From positions 1 through 41,772 of the forward strand of contig DWXC01000017.1 in the NCBI GenBank assembly GCA_019119395.1: DNA of 41,772 nucleotides. The letters run 5' to 3'. The DNA is from Candidatus Borkfalkia stercoripullorum. Lineage in GTDB: Bacteria > Bacillota > Clostridia > Christensenellales > Borkfalkiaceae. A program made the position numbers and the translations under genes. The first letter of the stretch is position 1, and every line of letters starts with the position of its first letter. Shown here piece by piece: positions 31,392-40,155 of this stretch. The notes beneath the pieces were generated by a model. The model worked only from the letters and a program-made list of their open reading frames with translations. It ran no database searches and was not told the DNA's origin.

Positions 31392-31739
31392 TTATTCCGC
31401 ATTTCCCGCCACGACGAGGTCTGCCCCCTCGTCGACGTCGCGCACCAAAACGTCGCCGATGTGCAGCGGCAGATCGGGGTGCGCGGCATTGATGATCTTC
31501 ATGACTCGGAAGATCTCCGTCTTGCGCACGGGCGCGCTCGTTTTGACGGGAACCATTTTCCCTGAGGACGTGCGCACGGTGCTCGTGACCACGCGCACGG
31601 GGCAAGTGGCTTCGCTTTGGGCATACGCTTTGCCGCGCGGGCAGCCGTTGCCGCGCACGCTTACGACGGCGCCGCCCTCCGCTTCCGCTTCGATCGTACA
31701 GCCGATCGGGCATTCGATACACGTTATCGTTTGCAGCAT
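31392..31739 (-). CDS. DUF1667 protein, small partner of GlpA/GlpB-like oxidoreductases
   Basis: A 115-residue protein. The N-terminus TCIECPIGCTIEAE (Cys at 7, 10 and 14) and GNGCPRGKAYAQSE (fourth Cys about 32) are the DUF1667 signature and probably hold an iron-sulfur cluster. The C-terminal half has PVRKTEIFRVMKIINAAHPD. DUF1667 genes usually follow glpA/glpB-like flavoenzymes, as here. AAGGAGAACTGAT precedes the ATG and overlaps the upstream stop, so translation is coupled. Confidence 0.9.
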   Translation of the reverse strand: MLQTITCIECPIGCTIEAEAEGGAVVSVRGNGCPRGKAYAQSEATCPVRVVTSTVRTSSGKMVPVKTSAPVRKTEIFRVMKIINAAHPDLPLHIGDVLVRDVDEGADLVVAGNAE

Positions 31740-31740
31740 A

Positions 31741-32994
31741 TCAGTTCTCCTTTACCGAAAGGGTGAGCGTGCCGTCGACGGCAGCAAGTTTATCCTCCGT
31801 TAAAAGCACGGATTCCATTTCGCCCGGCGTTACGACTTTTCTCTTTCGCGACGCGATCAGTACATCTCCGCACTTCACTTCAACGGTGCAATCGCGCATG
31901 GCCCGCCGCACGCGGAAAAACATTTTTACGCTGCCCGCCGTGTTTTTGTCCAGCTTCTGCGGCAGCGCATAACTCACGTTCTGCCCGTTGACGACGTCGA
32001 CCGTCTTTCTCTCTTTTGCCCCCGCAGAAACATAGTCAGCCGCCGCGCGGCCCGCGATCTCCGCCTCTTCGGATACGAAATCGACGAGATCGTGCACCTG
32101 TAACACGTTGCCGCAGGCAAAGATCCCCTCCGCCATCGTCTGCCGCGTCTGGTCGACCACCGCGCCGCGCGTACCGGGCGACAGCGGTATGCCCGCCTGC
32201 TTGGTCAGTTCGTTTTCGGGGATCAACCCCACCGAAAAGAGCACGGTGTCGCAGTCGAAGTGCATCTCCGTTCCCGGGGTCGGGCGTTTGTTTTCGTCCA
32301 CTTCGGAAACCGTAACGCCCGTCACCCTGTCTTTCCCCTCTATTTTCGTGATGGTATGGTTGAGATACAGCGGGATGCCGAAGTCGTCGAGGCACTGCAC
32401 GATATTGCGGCGAAGCCCGCTCGAATAGGGCATGATCTCGCACACCGCGTGCACCTTTGCGCCTTCCAAGGTCATGCGCCGCGCCATGATGAGGCCGATA
32501 TCCCCCGAACCGAGGATGACGACCTCTTTCCCCGGCATATACCCCTTGATGTTGACGTACTTCTGCGCCGTGCCCGCGGAATAGATGCCCGCGGGGCGGC
32601 TGCCCGCGATGTTGAGCGCGCCGCGGCTGCGTTCGCGGCAGCCCATGGCGAGTACGACCGCCTTTGCCTGCAACGTAAATACCCCGCGCGCCGGGCTGAT
32701 CGCCGTCACCTGCCTGTCGGCCGTGAGGGAAAGGACGGTCGTTTCGGTGAGCGTTTCTATTCGCCTCGCCTCCGCTTCGCGCTGAAACCGCGCCGCGTAT
32801 TCGGGGCCCGAAAGGCTCTCCTTGAACCGCGTGAGCCCGAATCCGTTATGTATGCATTGGTTGAGGATGCCGCCCGTCTGCGCTTCGCGCTCCAGAATGA
32901 CGATATCCTTTGCGCCGCCGTCGTATGCGGCGATCGCCGCGGCAAGCCCCGCGGGCCCGCCGCCGATGACCACGATGTCGTAATTTGTCTTCAT
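31741..32994 (-). CDS. NAD(P)/FAD-dependent oxidoreductase (GlpB-like partner)
   Basis: A 417-residue flavoprotein. FAD-binding Rossmann motif IVVIGGGPAGLAAAIAAYDG at the N-terminus, LEREAQTGGILNQCIHNGFG with a Cys near the isoalloxazine, a second dinucleotide motif VVILGSGDIGLIMARRMTLE (about 155-174), and GIFACGNVLQVHDLVDFVSE for FAD. This is the middle gene of the widespread Firmicutes trio (GlpA-like, this protein, DUF1667), thought to pass electrons from glycerol 3-phosphate or a similar donor. It starts one base after the previous stop. Confidence 0.9.
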   Translation of the reverse strand: MKTNYDIVVIGGGPAGLAAAIAAYDGGAKDIVILEREAQTGGILNQCIHNGFGLTRFKESLSGPEYAARFQREAEARRIETLTETTVLSLTADRQVTAISPARGVFTLQAKAVVLAMGCRERSRGALNIAGSRPAGIYSAGTAQKYVNIKGYMPGKEVVILGSGDIGLIMARRMTLEGAKVHAVCEIMPYSSGLRRNIVQCLDDFGIPLYLNHTITKIEGKDRVTGVTVSEVDENKRPTPGTEMHFDCDTVLFSVGLIPENELTKQAGIPLSPGTRGAVVDQTRQTMAEGIFACGNVLQVHDLVDFVSEEAEIAGRAAADYVSAGAKERKTVDVVNGQNVSYALPQKLDKNTAGSVKMFFRVRRAMRDCTVEVKCGDVLIASRKRKVVTPGEMESVLLTEDKLAAVDGTLTLSVKEN

Positions 32995-32995
32995 C

Positions 32996-34426
32996 TTATT
33001 TGCTTCTCCCCGCGAGCAGCCGCGAATTTTTGCCGCTCTTTGTCACTTGTTCGATAGGAATGCCCGTCTCCCGCGCGATGATCTCCGCGACGGAAGGCTG
33101 ACAGAACCCGCCCTGACATCTGCCCATCCCCGCGCGGGTGCGGCGCTTGACCGCGTCGATATTGCGCGCGGGCGGGTTTTCACGGACGGCGCGCACGATC
33201 TCCCCTTCCGTGATCTGTTCGCAGCGGCAAACGATCTTGCCGTAGGCAGGATCTTGGGCGATGAGCGCGTTCTTTTCCTGCACGGAAAGCTGTTTGAAGA
33301 AATAATCGGGGGCGCGCCTGCCCGAAAAATTCTCGTTCCTGACCAATGAAAAATGTTTTCCGACCAGGTTTTCGACCGTATACTTTGCGATGGCGGGCGC
33401 GCTCGTAAGCCCCGGAGATTCTATGCCCGCAAGATGGATAAGCCCTGCCGCGGAGCCGCTCTCTTCGATGATAAAATCGTGGCGGTCGCTGTACGCGCGG
33501 ACGCCCGCAAAAGAGGTGATCACGCTTTGCAGCGGCACGCTTTCGCACAGCCTCTTTGCGCCCTCTGTAACGGCGGCGAGCCCTTCGGCAGTCGTGTCGG
33601 TACTCGACTCGCGCAGTTCTTCGGCGGTCGGGCCGAGCAGGATATTCCCGTCCGCCGTGGGAGAAACGAGAATCCCTTTGCCCTTCGCGGTGGGCGTCAT
33701 GAACAATGTGTGCCGCGCCGTGCCCGCGCTCTCTTTGTCGAGCAGGATATATTCCCCGCGCCGCGCGCCGATATGTATGCTTGTATCTCCGCAGAGCCGC
33801 GCGATCTTCTCCGCGCCCAGCCCCGCGCAATTGATGAGCAGTTTTGCCCGCAGCGCCCTGCCTTCCGCGTCGAAGACGGTGAACGCGCCGTTCTCCTTTT
33901 CGATTTTCATAACATCGAAATCGGTGTAAAGTTCGGCGCCGTTGTCCATCGCGTTTCCGATGGCGGCGATCGTCAGTTCATACGGGCAGACGATGCCGCC
34001 CGTAGGCGCATACAGCGCGCCGATGGCGGCGCGCGATACGCTCGGCTCCATCTCGCGCAATTGACTTTGACCGATGACGCGCAGCCCCTTTACGCCGTTT
34101 TTTTCGCCGCGCGCACGGAGCGTTTGCAGCGTACGCTCATCTTCCTCCGAAAACGCGAGGACGAGCGAGCCGATCCGCGAGAATTTGACGCCCAGTTCTT
34201 CTGCATACTCTTCCATCATTTCGTTGCCCGAAACATTGAATTTCGCCTTCAAGCTGCCCTCGGCCGCATCGAACCCCGCATGGACGATGCCGCTGTTCGC
34301 CTTGCTCGCCCCCATCGCAACGTCGCTTTCCCTCTCGACGAGGCAGACTTTCAGGCGGTATTTACTCAATTCCCGCAAAACCGCGCCGCCGATCACGCCG
34401 CCGCCGATCACCATTACGTCGTACAT
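32996..34426 (-). CDS. GlpA-like FAD oxidoreductase with [2Fe-2S] BFD-type domain
   Basis: A 476-residue DAO-family flavoenzyme. FAD-binding DVMVIGGGVIGGAVLRELSK at the N-terminus, the substrate-side segments ANSGIVHAGFD and LHLAG-type IHLAGIESPGLTSAPAIAKY, and a C-terminal BFD-like cluster site (CRCEQITEGEI, GMGRCQGGFCQPSV, four Cys). It resembles anaerobic glycerol-3-phosphate dehydrogenase GlpA, although related enzymes oxidise other 2-hydroxy acids. AGAGGCAATATAAA precedes ATG 34426. First gene of the three-gene operon, divergent from a DeoR/GlpR-type repressor. Confidence 0.9.
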   Translation of the reverse strand: MYDVMVIGGGVIGGAVLRELSKYRLKVCLVERESDVAMGASKANSGIVHAGFDAAEGSLKAKFNVSGNEMMEEYAEELGVKFSRIGSLVLAFSEEDERTLQTLRARGEKNGVKGLRVIGQSQLREMEPSVSRAAIGALYAPTGGIVCPYELTIAAIGNAMDNGAELYTDFDVMKIEKENGAFTVFDAEGRALRAKLLINCAGLGAEKIARLCGDTSIHIGARRGEYILLDKESAGTARHTLFMTPTAKGKGILVSPTADGNILLGPTAEELRESSTDTTAEGLAAVTEGAKRLCESVPLQSVITSFAGVRAYSDRHDFIIEESGSAAGLIHLAGIESPGLTSAPAIAKYTVENLVGKHFSLVRNENFSGRRAPDYFFKQLSVQEKNALIAQDPAYGKIVCRCEQITEGEIVRAVRENPPARNIDAVKRRTRAGMGRCQGGFCQPSVAEIIARETGIPIEQVTKSGKNSRLLAGRSK

Positions 34427-34469
34427 TTTATATTGCCTCTCCGACTCCTTGACATTTTTTACTGTTCGT

Positions 34470-34499
34470 ATTATAATCCAAATATGCAATTTGCGGCAA
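34470..34499 (-). promoter_or_regulatory. Promoter of the GlpA-like operon
   Basis: Minus strand TTGCCG (34494-34499), 18-bp spacer, TATAAT (34470-34475), 44 bp before the start. Confidence 0.65.
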
Positions 34500-34571
34500 T
34501 ATAAATTCCATCGTTTTGCGCATATTGAAAAAAATTGGCGCAAATGAGCAAAATAAATGCGCAATTTGCGC
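34486..34571. promoter_or_regulatory. Cluster of GCGCAA/TTGCGC half-sites, candidate DeoR operators
   Basis: Between the divergent genes: GCAATTTGC (34486-34494, in the operon promoter spacer), TTTTGCGC (34514-34521), GCGCAAAT (34538-34545) and GCGCAATTTGCGC (34559-34571, a perfect odd-length palindrome). The shared TTGCGC half-site and the position fit binding by the DeoR-type protein. Confidence 0.55.
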
Positions 34572-34587
34572 GCGGGAGAAAGAAAAA

Positions 34588-35337
34588 ATGAAAGATACGA
34601 TAGACAAAGAAATCCTCACCCTGCTGAGGGCGGAAAAACAGGCGGACATCGGCGAACTTGCAAAGCAGCTGTTCGTCAGCCCCTCCACCGTGCGGCGCAG
34701 ACTTGCCGCCCTGCAGGAAAAGGGTCTCGTCACGCGCATACACGGCGGCGTAAAGATCAACGACGAATACGATTTTTTTCCGAGTTTCACCTTCCGTTCG
34801 CATCAGAACTGCTTGGAAAAGAAAAAGATCGCCCTTTCGGCGATCAGACTTATCAATAACGGCGATCTCATTTTTCTGGACGGCTCCACTTCGGCTTTCT
34901 TTATCGCCGAATATCTTGCAGGATATAAAAACATAAAAGTCGTGACCAACGGCATCGACACCCTCTCTCTGCTCTCGCGCAACAAGATCCCCGCTTATTC
35001 CACGGGCGGATTCATCTCTCCGGTCAATAATTCGGTACTGATCGGCGAACACGCCGAACGCACCATTCGGCAATTTCGGGCAGACGTCGCCTTTGTTTCC
35101 GCGCAATCGGTACAGGCGGACGGAGAAGTTTACGACTGTTTCGAGGACGAGAACGTATTGCGCAATGCGATGTGCGCGCACGCCGCGCGGCGCGTGATCC
35201 TGTGCGACAGCACAAAATTCGGTCGCACCGCGCAGTACAGGCTGTGCTCTTTGAAGGAGTTCGATTATATGGTATGCGACAGGGACGTGGGCGATTACTT
35301 CACCACCCGCGACCTGCCCGAAATCCTCTTCGATTGA
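34588..35337 (+). CDS. DeoR/GlpR-family transcriptional repressor
   Basis: A 249-residue regulator. N-terminal DeoR helix-turn-helix: ADIGELAKQLFVSPSTVRRR, LAALQEKGLVTRIHGGVKIN (the HGG wing is typical). The C-terminal sugar-phosphate sensing domain has ALSAIRLINNGDLIFLDGST, SAFFIAEYLAGYKNIKVVTN, and RVILCDSTKFGRTAQYRLCS. Such proteins release DNA on binding a phosphorylated metabolite, for GlpR glycerol 3-phosphate. GGGAGAAAGAAAAA precedes ATG 34588. Divergent from the GlpA-like operon, which it most likely controls. Confidence 0.92.
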   Translation: MKDTIDKEILTLLRAEKQADIGELAKQLFVSPSTVRRRLAALQEKGLVTRIHGGVKINDEYDFFPSFTFRSHQNCLEKKKIALSAIRLINNGDLIFLDGSTSAFFIAEYLAGYKNIKVVTNGIDTLSLLSRNKIPAYSTGGFISPVNNSVLIGEHAERTIRQFRADVAFVSAQSVQADGEVYDCFEDENVLRNAMCAHAARRVILCDSTKFGRTAQYRLCSLKEFDYMVCDRDVGDYFTTRDLPEILFD

Positions 35338-35407
35338 GCAAAGCCAATGCAAGATTGATGGCCATATAATGTTGTAACCTATCTTTATGGACACTATCGG
35401 CAAGGGA

Positions 35408-35468
35408 GCAAAAGCATAAAATAAATATCCACCGGCATAGCCGGTGGATATTTATTTTATGCTTTTGC
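35408..35468. terminator. 28-bp perfect inverted repeat after the DeoR gene
   Basis: 35408-35435 pairs perfectly with 35441-35468, loop CATAG. The stem is GC-rich at the loop and AT-rich at the base, and ends ATGCTTTTGC rather than in a pure T-run. It is the likely terminator of the DeoR gene, though its length and perfection are unusual, and it lies close to the expected boundary of the mobile element. Confidence 0.6.
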
Positions 35469-35469
35469 C

Positions 35470-35739
35470 AAGTTTCAGTTCGAGTCTGTCAAGTCTTTGA
35501 AAATCGCCGAAAAATATCTACGAAAACGCACTTCATTTGTCAAAAATTTTACCCTCGAAAAAGTGCCACTTTTGCCCGTATAAATGGCAAAAACCTCGGT
35601 AAAACCGAGGTTTTTGAAGGCGATATCTTTTTTATCGCCACATTATGTGATTTGTGAACGAAAAGGCTACACGCATCAGTCTTTATATTGCCTATATAAT
35701 ATCAAATTGCACCGCAAAAATCAATGAATACACACCATG
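35470..35739. other. Junction region between chromosome and mobile element
   Basis: AT-rich, without genes. It holds a 12-bp hairpin (35589-35615, AAAAACCTCGGT, loop AAA, then TTTTT, a good plus-strand terminator) and a smaller one (35619-35639, GGCGATA with TATCGCC). The attachment site used by the serine recombinases is expected here, but cannot be identified without the other end. Confidence 0.4.
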
Positions 35740-35777
35740 AAAATATCGGAGGCAAATTTCTTTGCCCCCGATATTTT
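35740..35777 (-). terminator. Terminator of the recombinase operon
   Basis: A 17-bp stem with one mismatch (AAAATATCGG.GGCAAA with TTTGCC.CCGATATTTT), loop TTTC, overlapping the stop codon of the last recombinase gene. Confidence 0.75.
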
Positions 35778-37388
35778 ACTCAACCCGTTCCTCTATTGTA
35801 ATTCCGCCTTTTAGCATAATCACGATTTTCCCATCTTCCATCACGCGAATATACTCAATTAACAACCGCACCGACCTATCGTCGTACACGTCGAAGTTCA
35901 GAGAATCATCAGTCAACAATTTTTTGATACGTTCCAATTCTGTATTGACGCTTTGATTACTCTCGATCTTGGCCTGTACAAGTTTTAATTGTTCCCGCAA
36001 AACAGCCAGCTCATTTGTCTGCCGTTCGATTATCTTCTCGATCCGCCCCTTATCCCCTTCCGTTCTTTCGAGCAATTCGATGTTTCCGTCAATTTCTCCC
36101 CTGATCGTTTCCATCTGTTTCTCTATGGCATAGGTATCCAACACATCATTTTCTCCCGTAAAAGCGTAAGAAAGATTGGACACGATCAAATCCATAACTT
36201 CTTTTCTATCTCTGACGGCAACCGTCAATGCGCGGCAGATCGCCTTTTTCAGTTTTTCTTCATCGAGGGTAACCGAATTTTTGCAAAATTCCGTTCCGTG
36301 ATCGACACGGCTCACGCACCGCCAAACTTTTCGATTCACCCCGTTTCTCACCCATGTCCGCCTTCGGTATGGACTGCCACACTCGCCGCAAATCAAAAGA
36401 TTAGTCAAAGCGAACTTGCCGCTGTATTTTCCCTGCTCCGTTATTGTTTTATCGGATACCTTCCGCATACTTCCCCTGCGGGCAATCTCTGTCTGCGCCA
36501 TCTTAAAGGTTTCGCGGTCAATGATTGCAGGGTGATTATTCGTTACCAAATACTTTGTCAGTTCTCCGCGGTTTCGTTTCACCTTTTTTGTGATGCAATT
36601 CTCTACATATGTTTTCTGATAGACACGTCGCCGCAGTACCGTTCGTTCGTAAGGATACTGTATATGTTCCCTTTGCTCCATACGCTTTTCCCCTTTTTGG
36701 TCAAATAGCCGTTTCCTTCCAAATAGGCTTTGATTTGATCTGTGGTATCACCTGCAAGGTATTTTTGGAAAATCTCTTTCACAATGTCGGCTTCTTCGGG
36801 AACAATTTCCGGCTCGCCGTTCTCGCCTTTACGATAGCCCAAAATATTATATCGGAAAGCATACGTTCCCGTGCGCATCCGCTGATGGATTCCCCACTTG
36901 ACATTGGCACTGATGTTTTCGCTTTCCGCCTGCGCCATAACGCTGTGAAAACCGATCACCATTTCACTTTCCATTTTGAGGGTATCTAAATTCTGCTCCT
37001 GAAAATAGACGCCGATCCCCATCGCTTTCAGCTGCCGCACATACCGCAGGCTGTCCACGACATTTCGGGCAAATCTCGCGACAGATTTTGTCAGGATCAA
37101 ATCTATCTTTCCTTTCTCGCAGTCGCGTATCATCTCCAAAAAGTGTTTCCTCTTTTTAGCAAGCGTACCCGTTATTCCTTCATCCGCATATATCTTGACA
37201 AATCTCCACCGTGGATTTTTCCCTATAATATCCGTATAATAAGAAACCTGCGCGGCATAACTTTCAAGCTGATCCTCACTGTCCGTCGAAACACGGCAAT
37301 ACGCCGCCACCCGCAAAATGGCATTGGCATCATTTTGCTTTACCAACAGCGGATTCGCTTCTATTTTTGTTACGACCTTTTGCCGCAT
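35776..37388 (-). pseudogene. Large serine recombinase split by a frameshift
   Basis: Two adjoining frames together make one recombinase of about 535 residues. The first (37388-36603) has the catalytic serine in RVAAYCRVSTDSEDQLESYA, SVARFARNVVDSLRYVRQLK and the Recombinase domain, up to SILTNERYCGDV. The reading then needs one extra base between about 36603 and 36630 to continue as QKTYVENCITKKVKRNRGEL in the second frame, which carries the zinc ribbon (CGECGSPYRR ... CKN) and the long coiled-coil region. So a one-base deletion inactivates it, unless it is a sequencing error or a slip site. GGAGGGCGTGACAA precedes ATG 37388. Its start overlaps the middle recombinase gene by 59 bp. Confidence 0.85.
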
Positions 37389-38253
37389 TTGTCACGCCCT
37401 CCTTCTTTCCGATCACCTCTGCGCCGTTCACGAACACCACGCCGATCGCACCGTCTTTGTATATTTTTACCTGCGATACGGCTACCGTCAAAAAATCCAT
37501 ACTGACTTTTCCGCTCTCGAACTCCTGTTCGACCTTTCTTCTGACAAATTCCGTATAAGCAGCAGCTTTATTCTCCCGGCAAGCCTGAAACTTTAATGCC
37601 GCACATTCGAGGATCACCTTTTTCCCCGCCATAAAACTCGGAGCCGGTTGATTCGTCATTCTGCCGATTTCATTTGTATAGCGCATGATCTCCTGTGTGG
37701 GATAATAAGTTACAACCTCTTCCTTTGATAACAACGCATCGGATTGCGTTGCAGCCATACCGATTGCCGACAGTATCCCTCCAAACACCTCCACATCGGA
37801 GATATACTTGTCGTTTTTACACCCGTTCGGACAAATCCATTTTTCTCGGTTCTTCCATTTTGTCCTTCGATAAAAGGGTTTGCCGCATTGCGCACAAACT
37901 GTGATCTTTTTGAGATACTCGACTTCTGCGTCCAAAGCGATTTTCTGATTCCCGCGAGCGGACTTTCTCTGATTGGCTTTCTGATACTCTTCCAGACCGA
38001 TAATGGCGGGATACCCCTCTGCACCGATATATTTTTCGTTTTCTATGATACGGAAAACTTTGTTTTTATTCCACAAGCGGCTTTCCAAATAAAACTCCAC
38101 TCCTTCTTCCGTCAGTTCGTCCGCTATCTCCTGCAAAAGTTTTCCCTCTATGTATTCCCGAAACACTCTGCGCACGATCTCCGCTTCGCTGTCTATCACA
38201 ACGAGCTTACCGCTTTCCATTCCGTATCCGTAGCTGATCATCCTGTTCGCCAT
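37330..38253 (-). CDS. Recombinase-like protein lacking the resolvase domain
   Basis: A 307-residue protein that begins directly with the Recombinase DNA-binding domain (MANRMISYGYGMESGKLVVI, then REYIEGKLLQEIADELTEEG and RIIENEKYIGAEGYPAIIGL), continues with a zinc ribbon (VCAQCGKPFYRR ... WICPNGCKN) and ends in a helical tail. The N-terminal catalytic domain with its serine is absent, and the gene has its own start with TAGGATAAAGAT, 9 bp after the first recombinase. It probably acts as a partner of the catalytic recombinases, for example for directionality. Confidence 0.88.
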   Translation of the reverse strand: MANRMISYGYGMESGKLVVIDSEAEIVRRVFREYIEGKLLQEIADELTEEGVEFYLESRLWNKNKVFRIIENEKYIGAEGYPAIIGLEEYQKANQRKSARGNQKIALDAEVEYLKKITVCAQCGKPFYRRTKWKNREKWICPNGCKNDKYISDVEVFGGILSAIGMAATQSDALLSKEEVVTYYPTQEIMRYTNEIGRMTNQPAPSFMAGKKVILECAALKFQACRENKAAAYTEFVRRKVEQEFESGKVSMDFLTVAVSQVKIYKDGAIGVVFVNGAEVIGKKEGVTNAAKGRNKNRSESAVGKAK

Positions 38254-38262
38254 ATCTTTATC

Positions 38263-39804
38263 CTACCGTTTCACTCTTAATTTCAATTCGCACTTCAAAG
38301 CAAAGGTCAACGAACCGTCCTGTCCGACGCGAATCTTATCCACGATCTCATCGAATAAAGCCTCATCCATTGCTGTTAAAAACGGCTTCTTTTCTACGAT
38401 CCGCTTCAACGCACGAAGTTTCTCCAAGCATTTTTCTTCTTCGTCCTCATTTACGAGTTTCTGCCTTCGTTCCCGAAGTTCTGCCATTCGGTTTTTTAAC
38501 CGATCCGTCTTTTCAAAATACAGTACAGAATCAATTACCCCTTTCAAAAATAAGTCACTGAATGTACTGTTTTGTTTAGAAAGCGTAGCCATTTCATTGT
38601 CTATTTCCGCTATCATACCGTTGCCACCGTTTACTTTTATTTTCAGGGTCTGCAACTGCTGTATTGTATCTCCAATGACTGTCTTTTCGTTTTGTTTTAA
38701 GGTATTAAACATTCTTACGAATGCCCTGCGTATCTCTTTATCCGACAATAGCGGTGCATGGCATACCTCCGACGTCAGCCCCTTTTTCCCGCACTTCCAA
38801 TACCATTCCCTGTCCTTCTGATGTTTCCTGTACCTCCATCCGCATTGCTCGCATACGATTTTACCTTGAAAGAACTGCTTTTCCTGCGGCGGCTTAAAAT
38901 ACTTTTCGCTCCGTTCACGGCGCATCTCCTGCACCGCCAGATAATCTTCTTTCGGAATGATCGCCTCGTGCGCACCTTCGCAAAGAAACATATCCTCTTC
39001 TCCGCGGTTCTTTTTCGCGCGCAGCGGCAGCATCGGCGGCGTGTAATATTTCCGCATCAATAAGTCGCCCACATATCTTTCATTCGTCAAAAGATAGGAA
39101 ACCTGTTTCATCGACCATTGCAGTCCGCCCGTTTCATGCGTCTGCATATATTTTACGATTGCCTTTTCTCCCATGCCGGACAAGTAAAGTTCATATACTT
39201 TCCGTACTTGCTCCGCCTCATCGGGCAAAACGATTAAATCACCGTCCTCTAATTTATAACCATACGGTGCAGAGGACGGCTTATACGTCCCGTTCTCCAT
39301 GCGCATACGAACCGACATTGCCATTCGTCTGGATGCAGACAAGGCCTCCTGCTGCGCAAATGCGCTCTTGATGTAAAGTATTATCTCCGAATTCATCTGC
39401 TCTGTGTCGAGATTGTCGTTCTCAAAAAACACGCTCACACCGCAGGCTTTCAGTTCCCGCACCGCTTCGATACATTCAAGGGAGTTGCGCGCAAACCTCG
39501 TAACGCTCTTTACAAGAACACGGTCGAGCTTCCGATTTTTTGCATCTTTCAGCATACGCTTGAACTCGTCCCGCTTTTGCATCTCCGTTCCCGTGATACC
39601 CTCGTCGGCGTATATATCTACGAGCCGCATCATTTCGTTTCGGCGGATATAATCGTTATAATACTTGACCTGTGCAAAAAAGGAATTGAGCTGATCTTCC
39701 GAATCCGTACTCACGCGGCAATACGCCCCGACTCGGATATACCCCGCGTCATCACCTTCTTTGGTTGGTCTTATGATTTTGACTTCCTTTTCTCTTGCCG
39801 ACAT
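38263..39804 (-). CDS. Large serine recombinase (intact)
   Basis: A 513-residue site-specific recombinase. Resolvase domain with VGAYCRVSTDSEDQLNSFFA (catalytic Ser), DIYADEGITGTEMQKRDEFK and SVTRFARNSLECIEAVRELK; Recombinase domain with YLLTNERYVGDLLMRKYYTP; zinc ribbon CEQCGWRYRKHQ ... CHAPLL; then a long coiled-coil region (about 370-470). GAGGAAACGATT precedes the ATG. It is presumably the integrase of the element. Confidence 0.94.
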   Translation of the reverse strand: MSAREKEVKIIRPTKEGDDAGYIRVGAYCRVSTDSEDQLNSFFAQVKYYNDYIRRNEMMRLVDIYADEGITGTEMQKRDEFKRMLKDAKNRKLDRVLVKSVTRFARNSLECIEAVRELKACGVSVFFENDNLDTEQMNSEIILYIKSAFAQQEALSASRRMAMSVRMRMENGTYKPSSAPYGYKLEDGDLIVLPDEAEQVRKVYELYLSGMGEKAIVKYMQTHETGGLQWSMKQVSYLLTNERYVGDLLMRKYYTPPMLPLRAKKNRGEEDMFLCEGAHEAIIPKEDYLAVQEMRRERSEKYFKPPQEKQFFQGKIVCEQCGWRYRKHQKDREWYWKCGKKGLTSEVCHAPLLSDKEIRRAFVRMFNTLKQNEKTVIGDTIQQLQTLKIKVNGGNGMIAEIDNEMATLSKQNSTFSDLFLKGVIDSVLYFEKTDRLKNRMAELRERRQKLVNEDEEEKCLEKLRALKRIVEKKPFLTAMDEALFDEIVDKIRVGQDGSLTFALKCELKLRVKR

Positions 39805-39874
39805 AATCGTTTCCTCTTTATTTTCCTTGTGTTTCGGACATCTCTCCGATATGTCATACGACTTTTCAGCTCAT

Positions 39875-40039
39875 TCAATCGATCGGGATGACACCGCTGC
39901 CCGTTTTCTCTGCGTTTTTATGATTCAGCCGCTCCGCTACCTTTCCGTTTATCTCTCCGTGCAAATATAAATTTCGCACAACCGCCCATGACAACCTATA
40001 AACATTCTCCCTGTGCATCCGTTCTTCCGCGCTTATCAT
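39875..40039 (-). CDS. Small protein (54 aa) upstream of the recombinases
   Basis: Starts MISAEERMHRENVYRLSWAV and ends EKTGSGVIPID, with GGAGGAAAA before the ATG. The pattern of a helix, a hydrophobic turn (LYLHGEINGKVAERLN) and a short tail is like the small SHOCT-like proteins that commonly precede recombinase clusters in clostridial elements. A role in excision control is possible, but inferred. Confidence 0.65.
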   Translation of the reverse strand: MISAEERMHRENVYRLSWAVVRNLYLHGEINGKVAERLNHKNAEKTGSGVIPID

Positions 40040-40062
40040 TTTTCCTCCATCCTATTTATATA

Positions 40063-40137
40063 TAAGGAAAGACGAAGCGCGGCGGCATAAGTCCGTTACG
40101 CTCCATCTTTCCGATGTCCGTTTTCTTCCTTATGCCG
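40063..40137 (-). other. Overlapping inverted repeats, possible structured RNA
   Basis: CGGCATAAG (40083-40091) pairs with 40129-40137, GGAAAGACGAAGCG (40066-40079) pairs with 40099-40112 (two wobbles or mismatches), and a TAAGGAA repeat offers a third pairing. The first two cross each other, so they are alternatives or form a pseudoknot. The element lies in the leader of the 54-residue gene. Confidence 0.35.
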
Positions 40138-40155
40138 TTCGGCATATTCTGTTGT

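Noticed and set aside
31101-31565. Plus-strand gene of 154 residues
   Set aside because: No ribosome binding site, no recognisable domain, and it overlaps the DUF1667 gene on the opposite strand.
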